64,000 nt of DNA, taken from the NCBI RefSeq assembly GCF_026626745.1, contig NZ_JAPNJW010000001.1:3642001-3706000 (forward strand), given 5' to 3'. Origin of the DNA: Nannocystis sp. RBIL2 (lineage in GTDB: Bacteria; Myxococcota_A; Polyangia; Nannocystales; Nannocystaceae). A model generated the notes under the pieces. That model was not told the origin of the DNA. It did no database searches and saw only the letters and a program-made list of their open reading frames with translations. Positions 37,771 through 46,498 of the stretch are shown piece after piece. The stretch's first letter is position 1, and each line of letters begins with the position of its first letter. The position numbers and the translations under genes were made by a program.

Positions 37771-38005
37771 AGCCTTTCTACGGGGAGACGCGCCGGGGGT
37801 GATTCATCGCGGGAGAGGACACGCCGTCATGGACGCGAGAAAGCGTCTCGTCGGCGGCCAGCCCTGGCCGTCGACCAGGCGCCCAGAGATCTGGTCGAAG
37901 GGACAGCCGACCGTGGAGCCGACGACGGCGGGTCGGCCTCGTATGACGGGCGAGCGATCTACGAGCGTGCCGCCGCCATCCAGAGGTTCGCGGGGTTCGC
38001 CGTAC

Positions 38006-39145
38006 TTATTCGGTCACGCCGAACATCGCCGCCACGAGGCCATTCTCGGTCACGCCGGTCACCAGCAGCGCGTCGCCGTCGGCGGTGCGCACGACCCGCG
38101 GGTCGTCCCATGGCGCGAGCACCTCCTCGTCGCGCGTCTCGTCCCACGCGGCCAGCAGCTCGGTGAGCGCCGCGATGTCGACCGGCCGCCAGCCGTCCGG
38201 AGTGTGCACAGCCGCGTGCTCGCGCCCGAGGGCAATCAGTGAACCTCCATGGGCCTCGATCCGCGACGGCCACGCCGGCAGCTCGATCGCCGCCGCCGCG
38301 CCGCTGAACGCCACGATCCCCGCCGGCGTATGCAGCCGCAGTGTCTCAACCGGCCCGCGACCGAGGAGACGGGTCCCAGCCCCGGTCCTTCGCGCCTGCT
38401 CCACAAGCGCCTCGCCGCGCGCCTCGACGATGACGTGCAGGTGCTCCGTCGCCGCGCCACAGGTACCGATCGACACCACCACCGCGCCGCCGCACGGCGT
38501 GAGCCGCACAAAGCCCCAGCCGTCCCGCTCGAAGTCCGCACCGTGGCGAGCGCTCACCAGGTCGAGCGAACCGGCTTGGCCGTGACGGTGCAGCGACAGG
38601 GTGCTCACGTCGTCCCGACTCACCGCGCTGACCAGCCACAGCGTGGCGTCCGCGGGCTCAAAGGCGGCCGCCCACAGCTCGCCCGCCAGCGCCTCACCGG
38701 TGAACATCGCCTCGACCGTGCCGCGCTCCCAGGACCACAGCAGGACGTCCTCGGCGGGCGCGCCGTCGAGGAACGAGCTCGTCCGGGCGTCCGGGAGTGG
38801 ACTGGCGCTCAGCACGACGCACCCGCGATCGACGGAGACCGCGACGGGCAGGACCGGCACGCCGTCGACCACCGCCTCGTCGGCCTCACTCCCCGCGCGA
38901 TCACCCCATACGTGGCTCGACGGCAACGTCATGGTCGCGGCGATGGTGCAGTGCGCGTCGAGCTCACACAGCACGGCCCGCCTGGGGCCGACCGGCAGCA
39001 ACAGATGGGTCTGCTCGTCCGCCACCGCCGCGATCACATGTTCGGCAGCGAGGCCGCCGAGGTCGGTGACGGCCCAGCTTCGGGTGAGCAAAACATCAGC
39101 GACGGGAGCGAGGGTCAGCATATCTCGCGGCATTGTGGCACGCAT
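38006..39145 (-). CDS. Hypothetical protein, probably beta-propeller-like
   Basis: Protein of about 379 residues. In-frame ATGs at 39145, 39133 and 39121 all lie close together, so the exact start is uncertain. There is no signal peptide. The sequence alternates short hydrophobic strands and turns (for example A-V-L-C-E-L-D, V-V-S-I-G-T-C-G, L-I-A-L-G-R-E-H), suggesting an all-beta repeat fold, but no WD40 or Kelch signature is visible. It stands alone between convergent and divergent spacers. Function unknown. Confidence 0.55.
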   Translation of the reverse strand: MRATMPRDMLTLAPVADVLLTRSWAVTDLGGLAAEHVIAAVADEQTHLLLPVGPRRAVLCELDAHCTIAATMTLPSSHVWGDRAGSEADEAVVDGVPVLPVAVSVDRGCVVLSASPLPDARTSSFLDGAPAEDVLLWSWERGTVEAMFTGEALAGELWAAAFEPADATLWLVSAVSRDDVSTLSLHRHGQAGSLDLVSARHGADFERDGWGFVRLTPCGGAVVVSIGTCGAATEHLHVIVEARGEALVEQARRTGAGTRLLGRGPVETLRLHTPAGIVAFSGAAAAIELPAWPSRIEAHGGSLIALGREHAAVHTPDGWRPVDIAALTELLAAWDETRDEEVLAPWDDPRVVRTADGDALLVTGVTENGLVAAMFGVTE

Positions 39146-39325
39146 GGCGAGTGGCAGGTGGCGCCGTCCTGGCCAGCGGCGCGGTCGAGCTGCGGAAGGC
39201 TCGCGAGGCGGTGGACATGCTGGCGGGAACCGCCCCGCCCCCGACGCTGGCGCCCATGGTGCCGATGCGGTCGACCCCGACCGGCCGTGGCAACCGCCGG
39301 GCACTGGCTGGCAAGTAGCCCGAAA

Positions 39326-39343
39326 TCCGGCGTTTACGCCGGA
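39326..39343 (-). terminator. Terminator hairpin after the propeller lipoprotein
   Basis: On the minus strand TCCGGCG-TAAA-CGCCGGA forms a 7-bp stem followed by TTTCGG, about 95 nt beyond the lipoprotein stop at 39439. Its stem and short T-run fit an intrinsic terminator. The remainder of 39146-39438 shows no gene. Confidence 0.45.
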
Positions 39344-39438
39344 ACTAAGCTGATTTCGCAGTCGACATTTCGCGAAGCGCTGTACCCGAAGCCCGCGAGA
39401 CCCGCGACGTGGCCGATCGACGCGCCCGCTCGCCCGCG

Positions 39439-40953
39439 CTACGGCCGGAACAGGCCGACCCAGCTCTGCTGCTCGCCGGCGACCACCAGCACGCCGCCGA
39501 CGTACGCGGTCGCGTCGGCGCCGACGGCCGCGTCGTAGGTGACGACGTCGGGCGGCAGCAGGTCGGGGCTGGGGGCGCGGTGGCGGACCCGGCAGCGGAC
39601 CTCGCCGTCGCCGCCGAGGCGGGCCAGCCAGGCCTCGCGCCACTCGAGCGCGGCCACCTTGTCCTTGAGGCGCAGGCTGCCGGCCAGCACGACCTCGCCG
39701 TCGGGCGCGAACGCGGCGCCGTCGAGCGACCACTGGTCGCCGTCGTTTTCATAGTCGGCCAGCGCCCGCTCCCACAGCAGCTCGTTGTCGGGCCCGACCT
39801 TGTAGATCCAGAAGTTGGACACCGCGCCCTGCAGGCGCACCGCGGTGTAGAGCACGTCGCCGGCCGCGTCGACCGACACCCAGCCGGGCCCGTGGTTGTG
39901 GACGCTGCCGTCGGCCAGCGGCGAGAACTTCCACTCGGCCGGCCCGCCGTCGGCCGCGAACTTGAGCAGCACCGCCTCGCCGATGTTGTAGTCGACGTAC
40001 TCGCGGGCGCCGACGTAGATCGAGCCGTCCTCGGCGACGGCCAGGCGACCGGCGTCGTCGTTGGAGAACATGCCGTTGCCCGCGCCGCTCCACACGGTCG
40101 ACCACACCTCGGTGCCCTCGCCCGCGGTCAGCTTGCCGAGCCACACGTCGCCGCCGCCGGGCCCGTCGCTGACGTCGCCGGCGATCACCACGTCGCCGTC
40201 GGGCGCCAGCGCGATGCCGCTGGCCTTGTCGTCGCTCGTCGGCTCGGCGCCGTCCTTGTCCATGGTCCAGAGGACATGTCCGTCGGTGCCATCGAGCTTG
40301 ACCGCGCGGATGTCGTCCTCGTCGGCCCCTGCGACCGTCGCCACCACGTAGACGTGGCCGTCGGCGTCGACGACCCCGTCGACCGGCGTGAAGCGAATGT
40401 CGGCCGGCGCCAGCAGCACGTCCCACTGCGGCTGGCCGTCGGGGGCGTAGCGGATCGCCCGCGTGCGCGCGAGGCCGAAGGTCTGCATGCCCTCCTCGTC
40501 GCTGGTGATCTCGCGCTGGCGGGCGATCGCCACGAAGCCGCCGTCAGGCGCGGGCGCGACCGCGACCACCCACAGCTCCGACTCGGCGGAGGGCGCGAGC
40601 GCGATGGCCTCGCCGGCCAGTCCGCAGGGGATCAGGCACGCCCCGTCGCAGCCGTCGTCGTCGACGTCGTTGCCGTCGTCGCACTGCTCGCCAGCCTCGA
40701 GGTAGCCGTTGCCGCACACCGGGGCGGGCGGCTCGAAGCCCGGATCGCCGCTGCTGCTGGTGCTGTCGGGGCCGACAGTGGTGGTCGGCGCGGCGGTCGT
40801 GCCGGTGGTCGTGCTCGTGCTCGCGCCGGACTCGCTCGTGCTGCTGGCGGCGCCGGTGCTGTCGTCGGTGGTGGTGGTGGCGGCCGAATCGCTGCAGGCG
40901 CAGAGCAGCGCGAACAGGGCGGCGGAGCGGCGCGTCGCGGGCGAACCGAGCAT
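39439..40953 (-). CDS. Lipoprotein with Cys-rich DUF4215-type repeat and beta-propeller
   Basis: Lipoprotein of 504 residues. The signal peptide ends L-L-C-A-C, then comes a Thr/Ser linker. A Cys-rich unit C-G-N-G-Y-L-E-A-G-E-Q-C-D-D-G-N follows, ending C-D-G-A-C, typical of myxobacterial DUF4215 repeats with a calcium-binding look. The remaining 370 residues hold repeated strands such as A-P-D-G-D-V-V-I-A-G and V-A-E-D-G-S-I-Y-V-G, which fit a PQQ/NHL-like propeller. The start is set by the signal peptide; CATCCT lies 7 nt before it. Surface-exposed, function unknown. Confidence 0.75.
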   Translation of the reverse strand: MLGSPATRRSAALFALLCACSDSAATTTTDDSTGAASSTSESGASTSTTTGTTAAPTTTVGPDSTSSSGDPGFEPPAPVCGNGYLEAGEQCDDGNDVDDDGCDGACLIPCGLAGEAIALAPSAESELWVVAVAPAPDGGFVAIARQREITSDEEGMQTFGLARTRAIRYAPDGQPQWDVLLAPADIRFTPVDGVVDADGHVYVVATVAGADEDDIRAVKLDGTDGHVLWTMDKDGAEPTSDDKASGIALAPDGDVVIAGDVSDGPGGGDVWLGKLTAGEGTEVWSTVWSGAGNGMFSNDDAGRLAVAEDGSIYVGAREYVDYNIGEAVLLKFAADGGPAEWKFSPLADGSVHNHGPGWVSVDAAGDVLYTAVRLQGAVSNFWIYKVGPDNELLWERALADYENDGDQWSLDGAAFAPDGEVVLAGSLRLKDKVAALEWREAWLARLGGDGEVRCRVRHRAPSPDLLPPDVVTYDAAVGADATAYVGGVLVVAGEQQSWVGLFRP

Positions 40954-41081
40954 CGCGGTCAGGATGCCGCACAGTCGCGCGCGGGCGCAACCGGAGCCCC
41001 CGCGCGAACACGACACGCGCGACCCGGCGCGTGGTGCGTCCCGGGCCCGCCGGCTATCGTCGAGGCGAAAGGAGGGTCCCA

Positions 41082-41135
41082 ATGAAGACGAAGTCGAAGG
41101 TGAAGGCGGGCGGCCTGAACGTCAGCGGGCTGTGA
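41082..41135 (+). CDS. 17-residue peptide with strong ribosome site
   Basis: The frame encodes M-K-T-K-S-K-V-K-A-G-G-L-N-V-S-G-L and stop. GGAGG lies at 41071-41075, 6 nt before the ATG, one of the best Shine-Dalgarno sites in the window. A strong hairpin terminator follows 26 nt after the stop. The K-V-K-A-G-G core recalls very short bacterial peptides with tandem K-x-K-A-G-G motifs that I remember from myxobacteria and proteobacteria, whose role is unknown. Tight RBS-ORF-terminator layout argues for expression; size alone makes it uncertain. Confidence 0.55.
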   Translation: MKTKSKVKAGGLNVSGL

Positions 41136-41161
41136 GCCCGGAGCGCCACGGCGGCGCCACG

Positions 41162-41190
41162 AGGGCCCGGTCGCACTGCGCCGGGCCCTT
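41162..41190. terminator. Hairpin terminator between convergent genes
   Basis: AGGGCCCGG and CCGGGCCCT form a 9-bp perfect stem with a 10-nt loop, followed by TTCG. It sits between the 17-residue peptide gene and the 3' end of the esterase-like lipoprotein on the other strand and can serve both. Confidence 0.6.
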
Positions 41191-41213
41191 CGTGCGTACG
41201 CGCGGCGTGGCCG

Positions 41214-42437
41214 TCACGAGCACTCGTTCTTGTCGCACGGCTCGGGCGGCGGGACCGCGTTGCCGACCCCGATCGCGCACCAGTCGGGCATGCCTGCCGG
41301 GACGCCGAACTCGTCGTAGGGCGACTCGCCCGGCGCCAGCCAGTACGGGTGGTCGAGGAAGAAGTCCCACAGCGGCGCGAAGGCGGTCTCGCCCGGCTCG
41401 ACGGGGAACGGCGGCGTCGAGTGGTTGCAGTTGTGGACGCACTCGAGGACGAAGTGACCGCCGGCCTCGAGGTTCTGCTCGAGGTCCTTCGACGTCTGCT
41501 CGAAGTCGATGAGGATGCAGAAGTCGTCGGGGCCGCCCCACAGCACCATCGCCGGCATCTTGTGGGCCGGCGCGGTCCACGGCTTGATCGCGCCGCCTGT
41601 CCCTCCGGACAGGGACATGAACGACGACAGCACGTCGCCGCGGCCGCCCGCGAGCTGGCTGGTGAACAGGGCGCCGGCGCTGACGCCGGTCGAGGAGACG
41701 CACTCCTTGTTGACGCTGAACTGCTCGGCCACGCACGACAGCATGTCGTCGAAGAACCGGAACTCGGCCTGCAGGTCGGCGTCGCTGTCGAGCGCGCTGA
41801 ACGGCCACTTGAACAGCAGGCCCTCGCGCGCCTCGGGGATGACCGCGATGAAGCGCTTCTGATTGACCGCGTTCTGCACGTCGCCGCGCTCGTAGAAGTC
41901 CTGGGCGTCGCCGCCGAGCCAGTGCCACAGGAAGATCACCGGCAAGCGCTCGTCGGGCCCCGCGTCCTCGGGGGCGATGACGAGGAACTGGCGCTCGACG
42001 GTGTTGTTGCCGAGCTGCTGCGGCAGGACGTTGAACGCCTGGCCCTCCATGTAGCCGATCTCGAGGGTCGGACAGCTGCCGCCGTAGGCCGGGATGTCCG
42101 GGGCCAGGGTGGCGCCGTCGGGCGGGGCGTCGTGACAGCGCAAGAACTCGCCGCCGCTGCTGCCCATGTCGGCCTTCGGCGGGTCGCCCGTGGTGCTCGT
42201 CAGCGGCTCCGAGGTGCCCGTCGGCGCGCCCGTCGTCGTCGTCTCGGCCCCGCTCATGCTGCCCTCGCTGGTGTCCGGCGGGGTCTGCGTGGTCGTCGGT
42301 TGGGTCGAGGCCGCGGTGCTGGTGTCCGTGCTGGTGCTCGCGTCGGAGGTGCCGAGAGTGGCGGCGTCGGTGTCGCCGGGGAGGTCGCCGCAGGCCACGG
42401 CCGCGAGGAGAGGGAGACAGAGGAGCCCACGACGCAT
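41214..42437 (-). CDS. Alpha/beta-hydrolase lipoprotein (esterase/depolymerase-like)
   Basis: Lipoprotein of 407 residues. The signal peptide has lipobox A-V-A-C, then about 75 residues of Thr/Ser linker. The C-terminal domain is an alpha/beta hydrolase of the feruloyl-esterase/PHB-depolymerase type: I-F-L-W-H-W-L-G-G oxyanion region, nucleophile elbow G-V-S-A-G, an Asp in G-P-D-D-F, and a candidate His in C-N-H-S. A palindrome copy CCTGTCC-CTCC-GGACAGG (41596-41613) is read through in frame as S-L-S-G-G-T-G-G. The ATG is chosen by the signal peptide; ATGs 4-5 codons upstream are possible. Confidence 0.75.
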   Translation of the reverse strand: MRRGLLCLPLLAAVACGDLPGDTDAATLGTSDASTSTDTSTAASTQPTTTQTPPDTSEGSMSGAETTTTGAPTGTSEPLTSTTGDPPKADMGSSGGEFLRCHDAPPDGATLAPDIPAYGGSCPTLEIGYMEGQAFNVLPQQLGNNTVERQFLVIAPEDAGPDERLPVIFLWHWLGGDAQDFYERGDVQNAVNQKRFIAVIPEAREGLLFKWPFSALDSDADLQAEFRFFDDMLSCVAEQFSVNKECVSSTGVSAGALFTSQLAGGRGDVLSSFMSLSGGTGGAIKPWTAPAHKMPAMVLWGGPDDFCILIDFEQTSKDLEQNLEAGGHFVLECVHNCNHSTPPFPVEPGETAFAPLWDFFLDHPYWLAPGESPYDEFGVPAGMPDWCAIGVGNAVPPPEPCDKNECS

Positions 42438-42801
42438 GATGCCCACCATCATCGCACGGCCGTGGGCGATTTTCGCCATGCCCGTGTTCGCGGATGCCGG
42501 CTCTGGACTGCCCGCAATCGGGCCGAAGAGCCGGCTGCGACCGGGCCCTGGAATCGGGGCACCGCCGGCAATCGTGCACTCGCGCGAATGGCGGGAATCA
42601 GCGGGGCGCCGCGCGAGTCGTGGGCGGTGAATGATCGGAGCCGGTGACACCGGACTGCCACCCCCGCGGAGGGTCACGCGGAGGCCAGCTCGCCGCGGCG
42701 GCGATCGCCCGAAAGCGATTCGGCCCGCCTGTCGCGGACAGGCGGGCCGAGCTGAAACCTCGCAGCGGAGGTTCGAGTCCCAGAAGTCAGGAAACCAGGA
42801 G
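42438..42801. other. 364-bp intergenic region with two hairpins
   Basis: Between the esterase-like gene (promoter side) and the TonB receptor (3' end) there is no convincing gene. Two hairpins lie near the receptor end (42720-42750 and 42756-42773). The rest holds nothing I can assign beyond the likely esterase promoter. Confidence 0.5.
42720..42750 (-). terminator. Strong hairpin after TonB-dependent receptor
   Basis: A 14-bp perfect stem (TCGGCCCGCCTGTC / GACAGGCGGGCCGA) closes on the tri-loop GCG. It lies 52 nt past the receptor stop, with a second small hairpin AACCTC / GAGGTT (42756-42773) between. Its CCTGTC...GACAGG apex is the dispersed repeat core, embedded in a longer stem. It is the likely terminator of the receptor gene. 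Confidence 0.6.
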
Positions 42802-45800
42802 CTAGAAGCGCAGGCGGAGCTCGAACTGCGCGCCGATCGGCTGCTGGAACACGGTCTGGACCAGGAAGTTGCCCTGCGGCGGGAGCACGCCGCGCTGGAA
42901 GAAGCTGGTCGGCGCGTTCGGGCTCTGGACCTTGGCGTGCTTCAGGTCGTCGAGGTCACCGCCGGCGATGGCGCGGCCCTGCGAGTACGAGTAGGTCTCG
43001 TCGACGCGGAGGACGGCCTTGTTGTTGGTGATGTTGACGAGGCGGGCGGAGACCTCGAGCTCGACCTCGCCGGGCAGCGGGTAGGCGTAGCTGATGCCGA
43101 TGTTGGCGAAGTAGTTGGGCTCGAGGCGGCCGCCGGCGCCGCGCGGGATGGCGTAGACCAGGAACTGGCCGCTGTAGCGGTTGTTGTCGGCGAACACGCT
43201 GATCGGGGTGCCCGACTGGTAGCGGAAGTTCAGGCCGAGGGTCAGGCGACCGGCCTTCTTGAGGTCGAACGAGTAGTACCCGTCGAACTTGACCTGGTGC
43301 GGCCGGTTGTCCCACAGCGGGCCGTAGCTGTTACGGACCAGCTCCGGGATGTCGTAGGTGGTCGTGGTGCCGAGGTCGATGGCGCCGGTGTTGCGGTTGA
43401 CGAAGCCGTCGTAGTTACCGATCAGGCGGCTGTAGATGTAGCTGGCCTGGATGGTCCAGTTCTTGGCGAAGCGCTTGGTGATGTTGAACACCCACGCGTC
43501 GTAGTTGCGGACCGGCTTGTTGAAGAGCGTCCCGACCTTCGAGTAGGCGTCGGCGAGGAAGGTGCAGCGGTTGAGCTCGCGGGCGAGCACGTCGCGCTGC
43601 GGGTCGTCGTCGGCGGCCTGGTCGAACTGCTCCTGCAGCTTGGTACAGGCGTCCTGCTGGCGCTGGATGTCCGAGGCCGAGACCGACTCGCCCGGGTTGG
43701 CGATGATGAAGTTGAGGCCGCCGTTGGTCGACACGTCCTCGACCGCGCGGCCGAGGCTCTCGTGCTGCCACTTGACGCCGACGAGCAGGTCTTCGATGAC
43801 CTCCTGCTCGTAGCCGACGACGAACTTCTGGGTGTACATGCCGCGCAGCTTCGGCACGACGGAGCCCGCGGTGAGGCCGGTGGTCGACTGGTTGAAGTCG
43901 GTGCACCACTCGGTCGGGGCGCCGTTGACCGAGCGCTCGCGCGACTCGCCGCCGATGAGCACCGGGGTGGCGCAGTCGGACGCGCGGTAGCTGCGGGTGA
44001 CGTTGACGAGGCCGCCGAAGGCGCGGTTGTTGAGCACGACCGGCAGCTGCTGGTAGAACCAGCCGTACGACGCGTACAGGCGGCTCTTGCCCTCGTCCGT
44101 CCAGTCGTACACGAGGCTGACGCGCGGCGCGACGTTGTCGTTGATGAAGATGTTGCGCTTGCCGAACACGTCCTTCATGTCCTGCATCTCCCAACGCACG
44201 CCGGCGTTGAGGTACAGGTTCGACATGATGGACCACTTGTCCTGGACGAACAGCGCGTAGTTCTGAGTCGTCAGCGTCGAGTTGTAGGCCGAGACGCGGA
44301 CGCCGGCGCCGATCGGGCTGGCGATCGCGCGCAGGTCCTCCTGCTCGTAGCGGACGCGGCCGAAGCCGAGGGTGCGGCGGTTGTCCGGGTTGTCGGCGTC
44401 GACGATGACGAGGCGGTTGTTGTTGACCCGGTTCGGGCTGACGTCGCCGCCCATCAAGTAGTTGTTGGTCGCCGGGTCGTAGCAGTACTCGCCGCCGCCG
44501 ACAGTGCCGACCGGACAGTTCTGGTAGAAGTCGGGGTCGTTCTGGCCCGAGTACGCGGTGCCCTGCTTGAGGCGCACGCTGTCGATCTCGGTGCCGTACT
44601 TGAGCTGGTGCGCGCCCGCCTTCTTGCCGCTGAGGAAGTGGGTCAGCGCCAGCTGGCCGCCTACGCGGTCAGAGACCGACTGCGAGTAGGTGCCGATACC
44701 GCCCGACAGCCACACGCGCGTCGGACAGGTGAGGCCCGGCAGGTTGGCGTTGTTGCACGCCTCGTCGACGCCCTGGACCAGGCGCACCGCGCCGTCGCGG
44801 TCGAGCAGGTCGTACAGGTTGCGGCCCTGGCTGTCGGTCTCCTGCGTCAGCGGGATGTTCCGCTGCATCTCGTTGTCGAGCTTCCACGCCTGCTTCTGCG
44901 AGAAGCGCGAGTAATAGACGCCCGCGTCGATCTCGAGCTTGTCGTTGGCGACGCGGCCCTCGTAGTCGAGGCCGACCGTGGTCGAGTTGCCGAAGTCGCT
45001 GCCGAAGCTGTTGTTGACGACGCCCGAGCCGACGCGCGAGGCGCCGCCGATGGTCGCGTTCGGGTTGGTGCCGAACGAGTTGGGCTCGGAGCCCGGCGGC
45101 TGGCGATAGCTGCGCCGCTGGGTGCCGGGGCCGCCGCCGCCCGACAGGCGCAGGCGGTGCTTGGGGTTGATCTGCCAGTCGAGGGCGACCGTCCAACCCA
45201 TGTTGAAGCGGCCGGTCTTGAACCGCTGCTCGGCGAACTTCACCGAGTCGATGTAGTTGCCGTTGGCAGTACAGTCGTTGGTACCGTTCTCGTAGGCGCA
45301 ATCCTCGTAGCCGCCCGAGCGGTCCTTGTCGCGCCGCTTGTAGAACGACTGGATCAGCGAGTTGTTGGTGCCGCCCGGCGCGACGCCGATGGCGAAGAAC
45401 AACTTGTCCTTGATGATCGGACCGGACAGGGTGACGACACCCTCGCCCTGGTAGTTGTTGATCTCGGCCACGCGCAGCGACTCGTCGGTCGCGCTGATGA
45501 AGCGCGGCAAGGCGATGCGCGGGGTCATGCGGAACAGCACCGTGCCGCGCAGCTTGTTGCTGCCGCCGATGCGGCGCGCCTTGACGAGACCGCCGGACGC
45601 GCCGCCGCTCTCGGCGTCGTACACGCCCTCGACGACCTCGACCTCGTCGATGAACTCCTGGACGATCGTCGCGCCGACAGTACCGAACGCCGGGCTGGTG
45701 GCGTTCTGGCCGTCGACGACGTACTTGCTCTCGGCGCCCGTCGAACCACCGAGGCGGATGCCGGCGGCGTCACGGCTGGCGGTCGGCGACATGTCGACCA

Positions 45801-46287
45801 CGGCCGTGAAGTCGCGGCTGGTCCCGCCGACCGGGATGTTGCGCGCCTGCTCCATCTTCACCTTGGTGACCTGGGCGGCGTCGTTGCGCGTCTTGGTCTG
45901 GACCTCGATGTCGACGCGGAACTTGAGCTTCGGATCGATCTGGAAGTTGGCGCGCATCTTGGCGCCGGGCAGGACGTCCATCGTCTTGTTGACGTTGGCG
46001 TCCTGATACAGCACCTGCACCGTGTACTTGCCCTGCGGCAGGTTGCGGAACGTGTAAAGACCGTCCGCGTTGGTCATCACCTCGCGCGCGCCCTGGAGGC
46101 ACGTACACTGAATGATGACGAGGGCGCCCGAGATCTTCTGACCGGTGTTTTGGTCGGTGACGACGCCGCTGATCGTGACGTCGGAGGCCGCCAGCGCGAG
46201 GTTGGGGGCCATCGCCGCGACCGCTGGCGGGATGATGACCAGCGGCATGGACAGCGAGTACTTGAGCAGAGAGCGGCTTGTCTTCAC
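42802..46287 (-). CDS. TonB-dependent receptor, Oar-like, with CarbopepD_reg domain
   Basis: Outer-membrane protein of 1161 residues, GTG start with AAGGAG 9 nt upstream. The signal peptide ends near L-A-L-A-A-S. A carboxypeptidase-regulatory-like beta domain follows (I-S-G-V-V-T-D-Q-N-T-G...N-A-D-G-L-Y-T-F-R-N-L), then a plug (V-D-G-Q-N-A-T-S; E-V-V-E-G-V-Y-D-A-E-S-G-G) and a large beta-barrel ending F-E-L-R-L-R-F with the C-terminal Phe for BAM. It resembles the Oar/OmpA-related receptors of myxobacteria, used for protein secretion, signalling or nutrient uptake. Single-gene transcription unit; substrate unknown. Confidence 0.88.
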   Translation of the reverse strand: MKTSRSLLKYSLSMPLVIIPPAVAAMAPNLALAASDVTISGVVTDQNTGQKISGALVIIQCTCLQGAREVMTNADGLYTFRNLPQGKYTVQVLYQDANVNKTMDVLPGAKMRANFQIDPKLKFRVDIEVQTKTRNDAAQVTKVKMEQARNIPVGGTSRDFTAVVDMSPTASRDAAGIRLGGSTGAESKYVVDGQNATSPAFGTVGATIVQEFIDEVEVVEGVYDAESGGASGGLVKARRIGGSNKLRGTVLFRMTPRIALPRFISATDESLRVAEINNYQGEGVVTLSGPIIKDKLFFAIGVAPGGTNNSLIQSFYKRRDKDRSGGYEDCAYENGTNDCTANGNYIDSVKFAEQRFKTGRFNMGWTVALDWQINPKHRLRLSGGGGPGTQRRSYRQPPGSEPNSFGTNPNATIGGASRVGSGVVNNSFGSDFGNSTTVGLDYEGRVANDKLEIDAGVYYSRFSQKQAWKLDNEMQRNIPLTQETDSQGRNLYDLLDRDGAVRLVQGVDEACNNANLPGLTCPTRVWLSGGIGTYSQSVSDRVGGQLALTHFLSGKKAGAHQLKYGTEIDSVRLKQGTAYSGQNDPDFYQNCPVGTVGGGEYCYDPATNNYLMGGDVSPNRVNNNRLVIVDADNPDNRRTLGFGRVRYEQEDLRAIASPIGAGVRVSAYNSTLTTQNYALFVQDKWSIMSNLYLNAGVRWEMQDMKDVFGKRNIFINDNVAPRVSLVYDWTDEGKSRLYASYGWFYQQLPVVLNNRAFGGLVNVTRSYRASDCATPVLIGGESRERSVNGAPTEWCTDFNQSTTGLTAGSVVPKLRGMYTQKFVVGYEQEVIEDLLVGVKWQHESLGRAVEDVSTNGGLNFIIANPGESVSASDIQRQQDACTKLQEQFDQAADDDPQRDVLARELNRCTFLADAYSKVGTLFNKPVRNYDAWVFNITKRFAKNWTIQASYIYSRLIGNYDGFVNRNTGAIDLGTTTTYDIPELVRNSYGPLWDNRPHQVKFDGYYSFDLKKAGRLTLGLNFRYQSGTPISVFADNNRYSGQFLVYAIPRGAGGRLEPNYFANIGISYAYPLPGEVELEVSARLVNITNNKAVLRVDETYSYSQGRAIAGGDLDDLKHAKVQSPNAPTSFFQRGVLPPQGNFLVQTVFQQPIGAQFELRLRF

Positions 46288-46498
46288 AGGAGGGTGCTCC
46301 TTGCGGTCACGGCGAGCGCCTCGGGCATCGGTCGGATACCAGCGGGGGGTATATCACAACGAAAGCAACACTGAATACGGGAATCTTGCCTTGAGTACCG
46401 GGCCTCCGGGGCCGGACGGCGATCAGACTTCCCCCCCGGTGCCGCGAAAACCGCGGGCCTGCGAGACAGCGTCCTGCTTTGAAAGCACGCGAGGTCCG

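Noticed and set aside
39133..39318. 61-codon frame divergent from the hypothetical propeller gene
   Set aside because: It overlaps the start of the opposite-strand gene, has no ribosome site and low-complexity Pro/Ala composition.
42755..42790. GGTTCGAGTCCC looks like the T-arm of a tRNA
   Set aside because: The flanking bases do not form a T-stem, D-arm or acceptor stem; the stretch is better explained by the small AACCTC/GAGGTT hairpin near the TonB receptor terminator.
46340..46380. Possible promoter (GTATATCACAAC region) for the TonB receptor
   Set aside because: An AT-rich patch is present at a suitable place but no pair of -35 and -10 boxes with normal spacing could be chosen with confidence.
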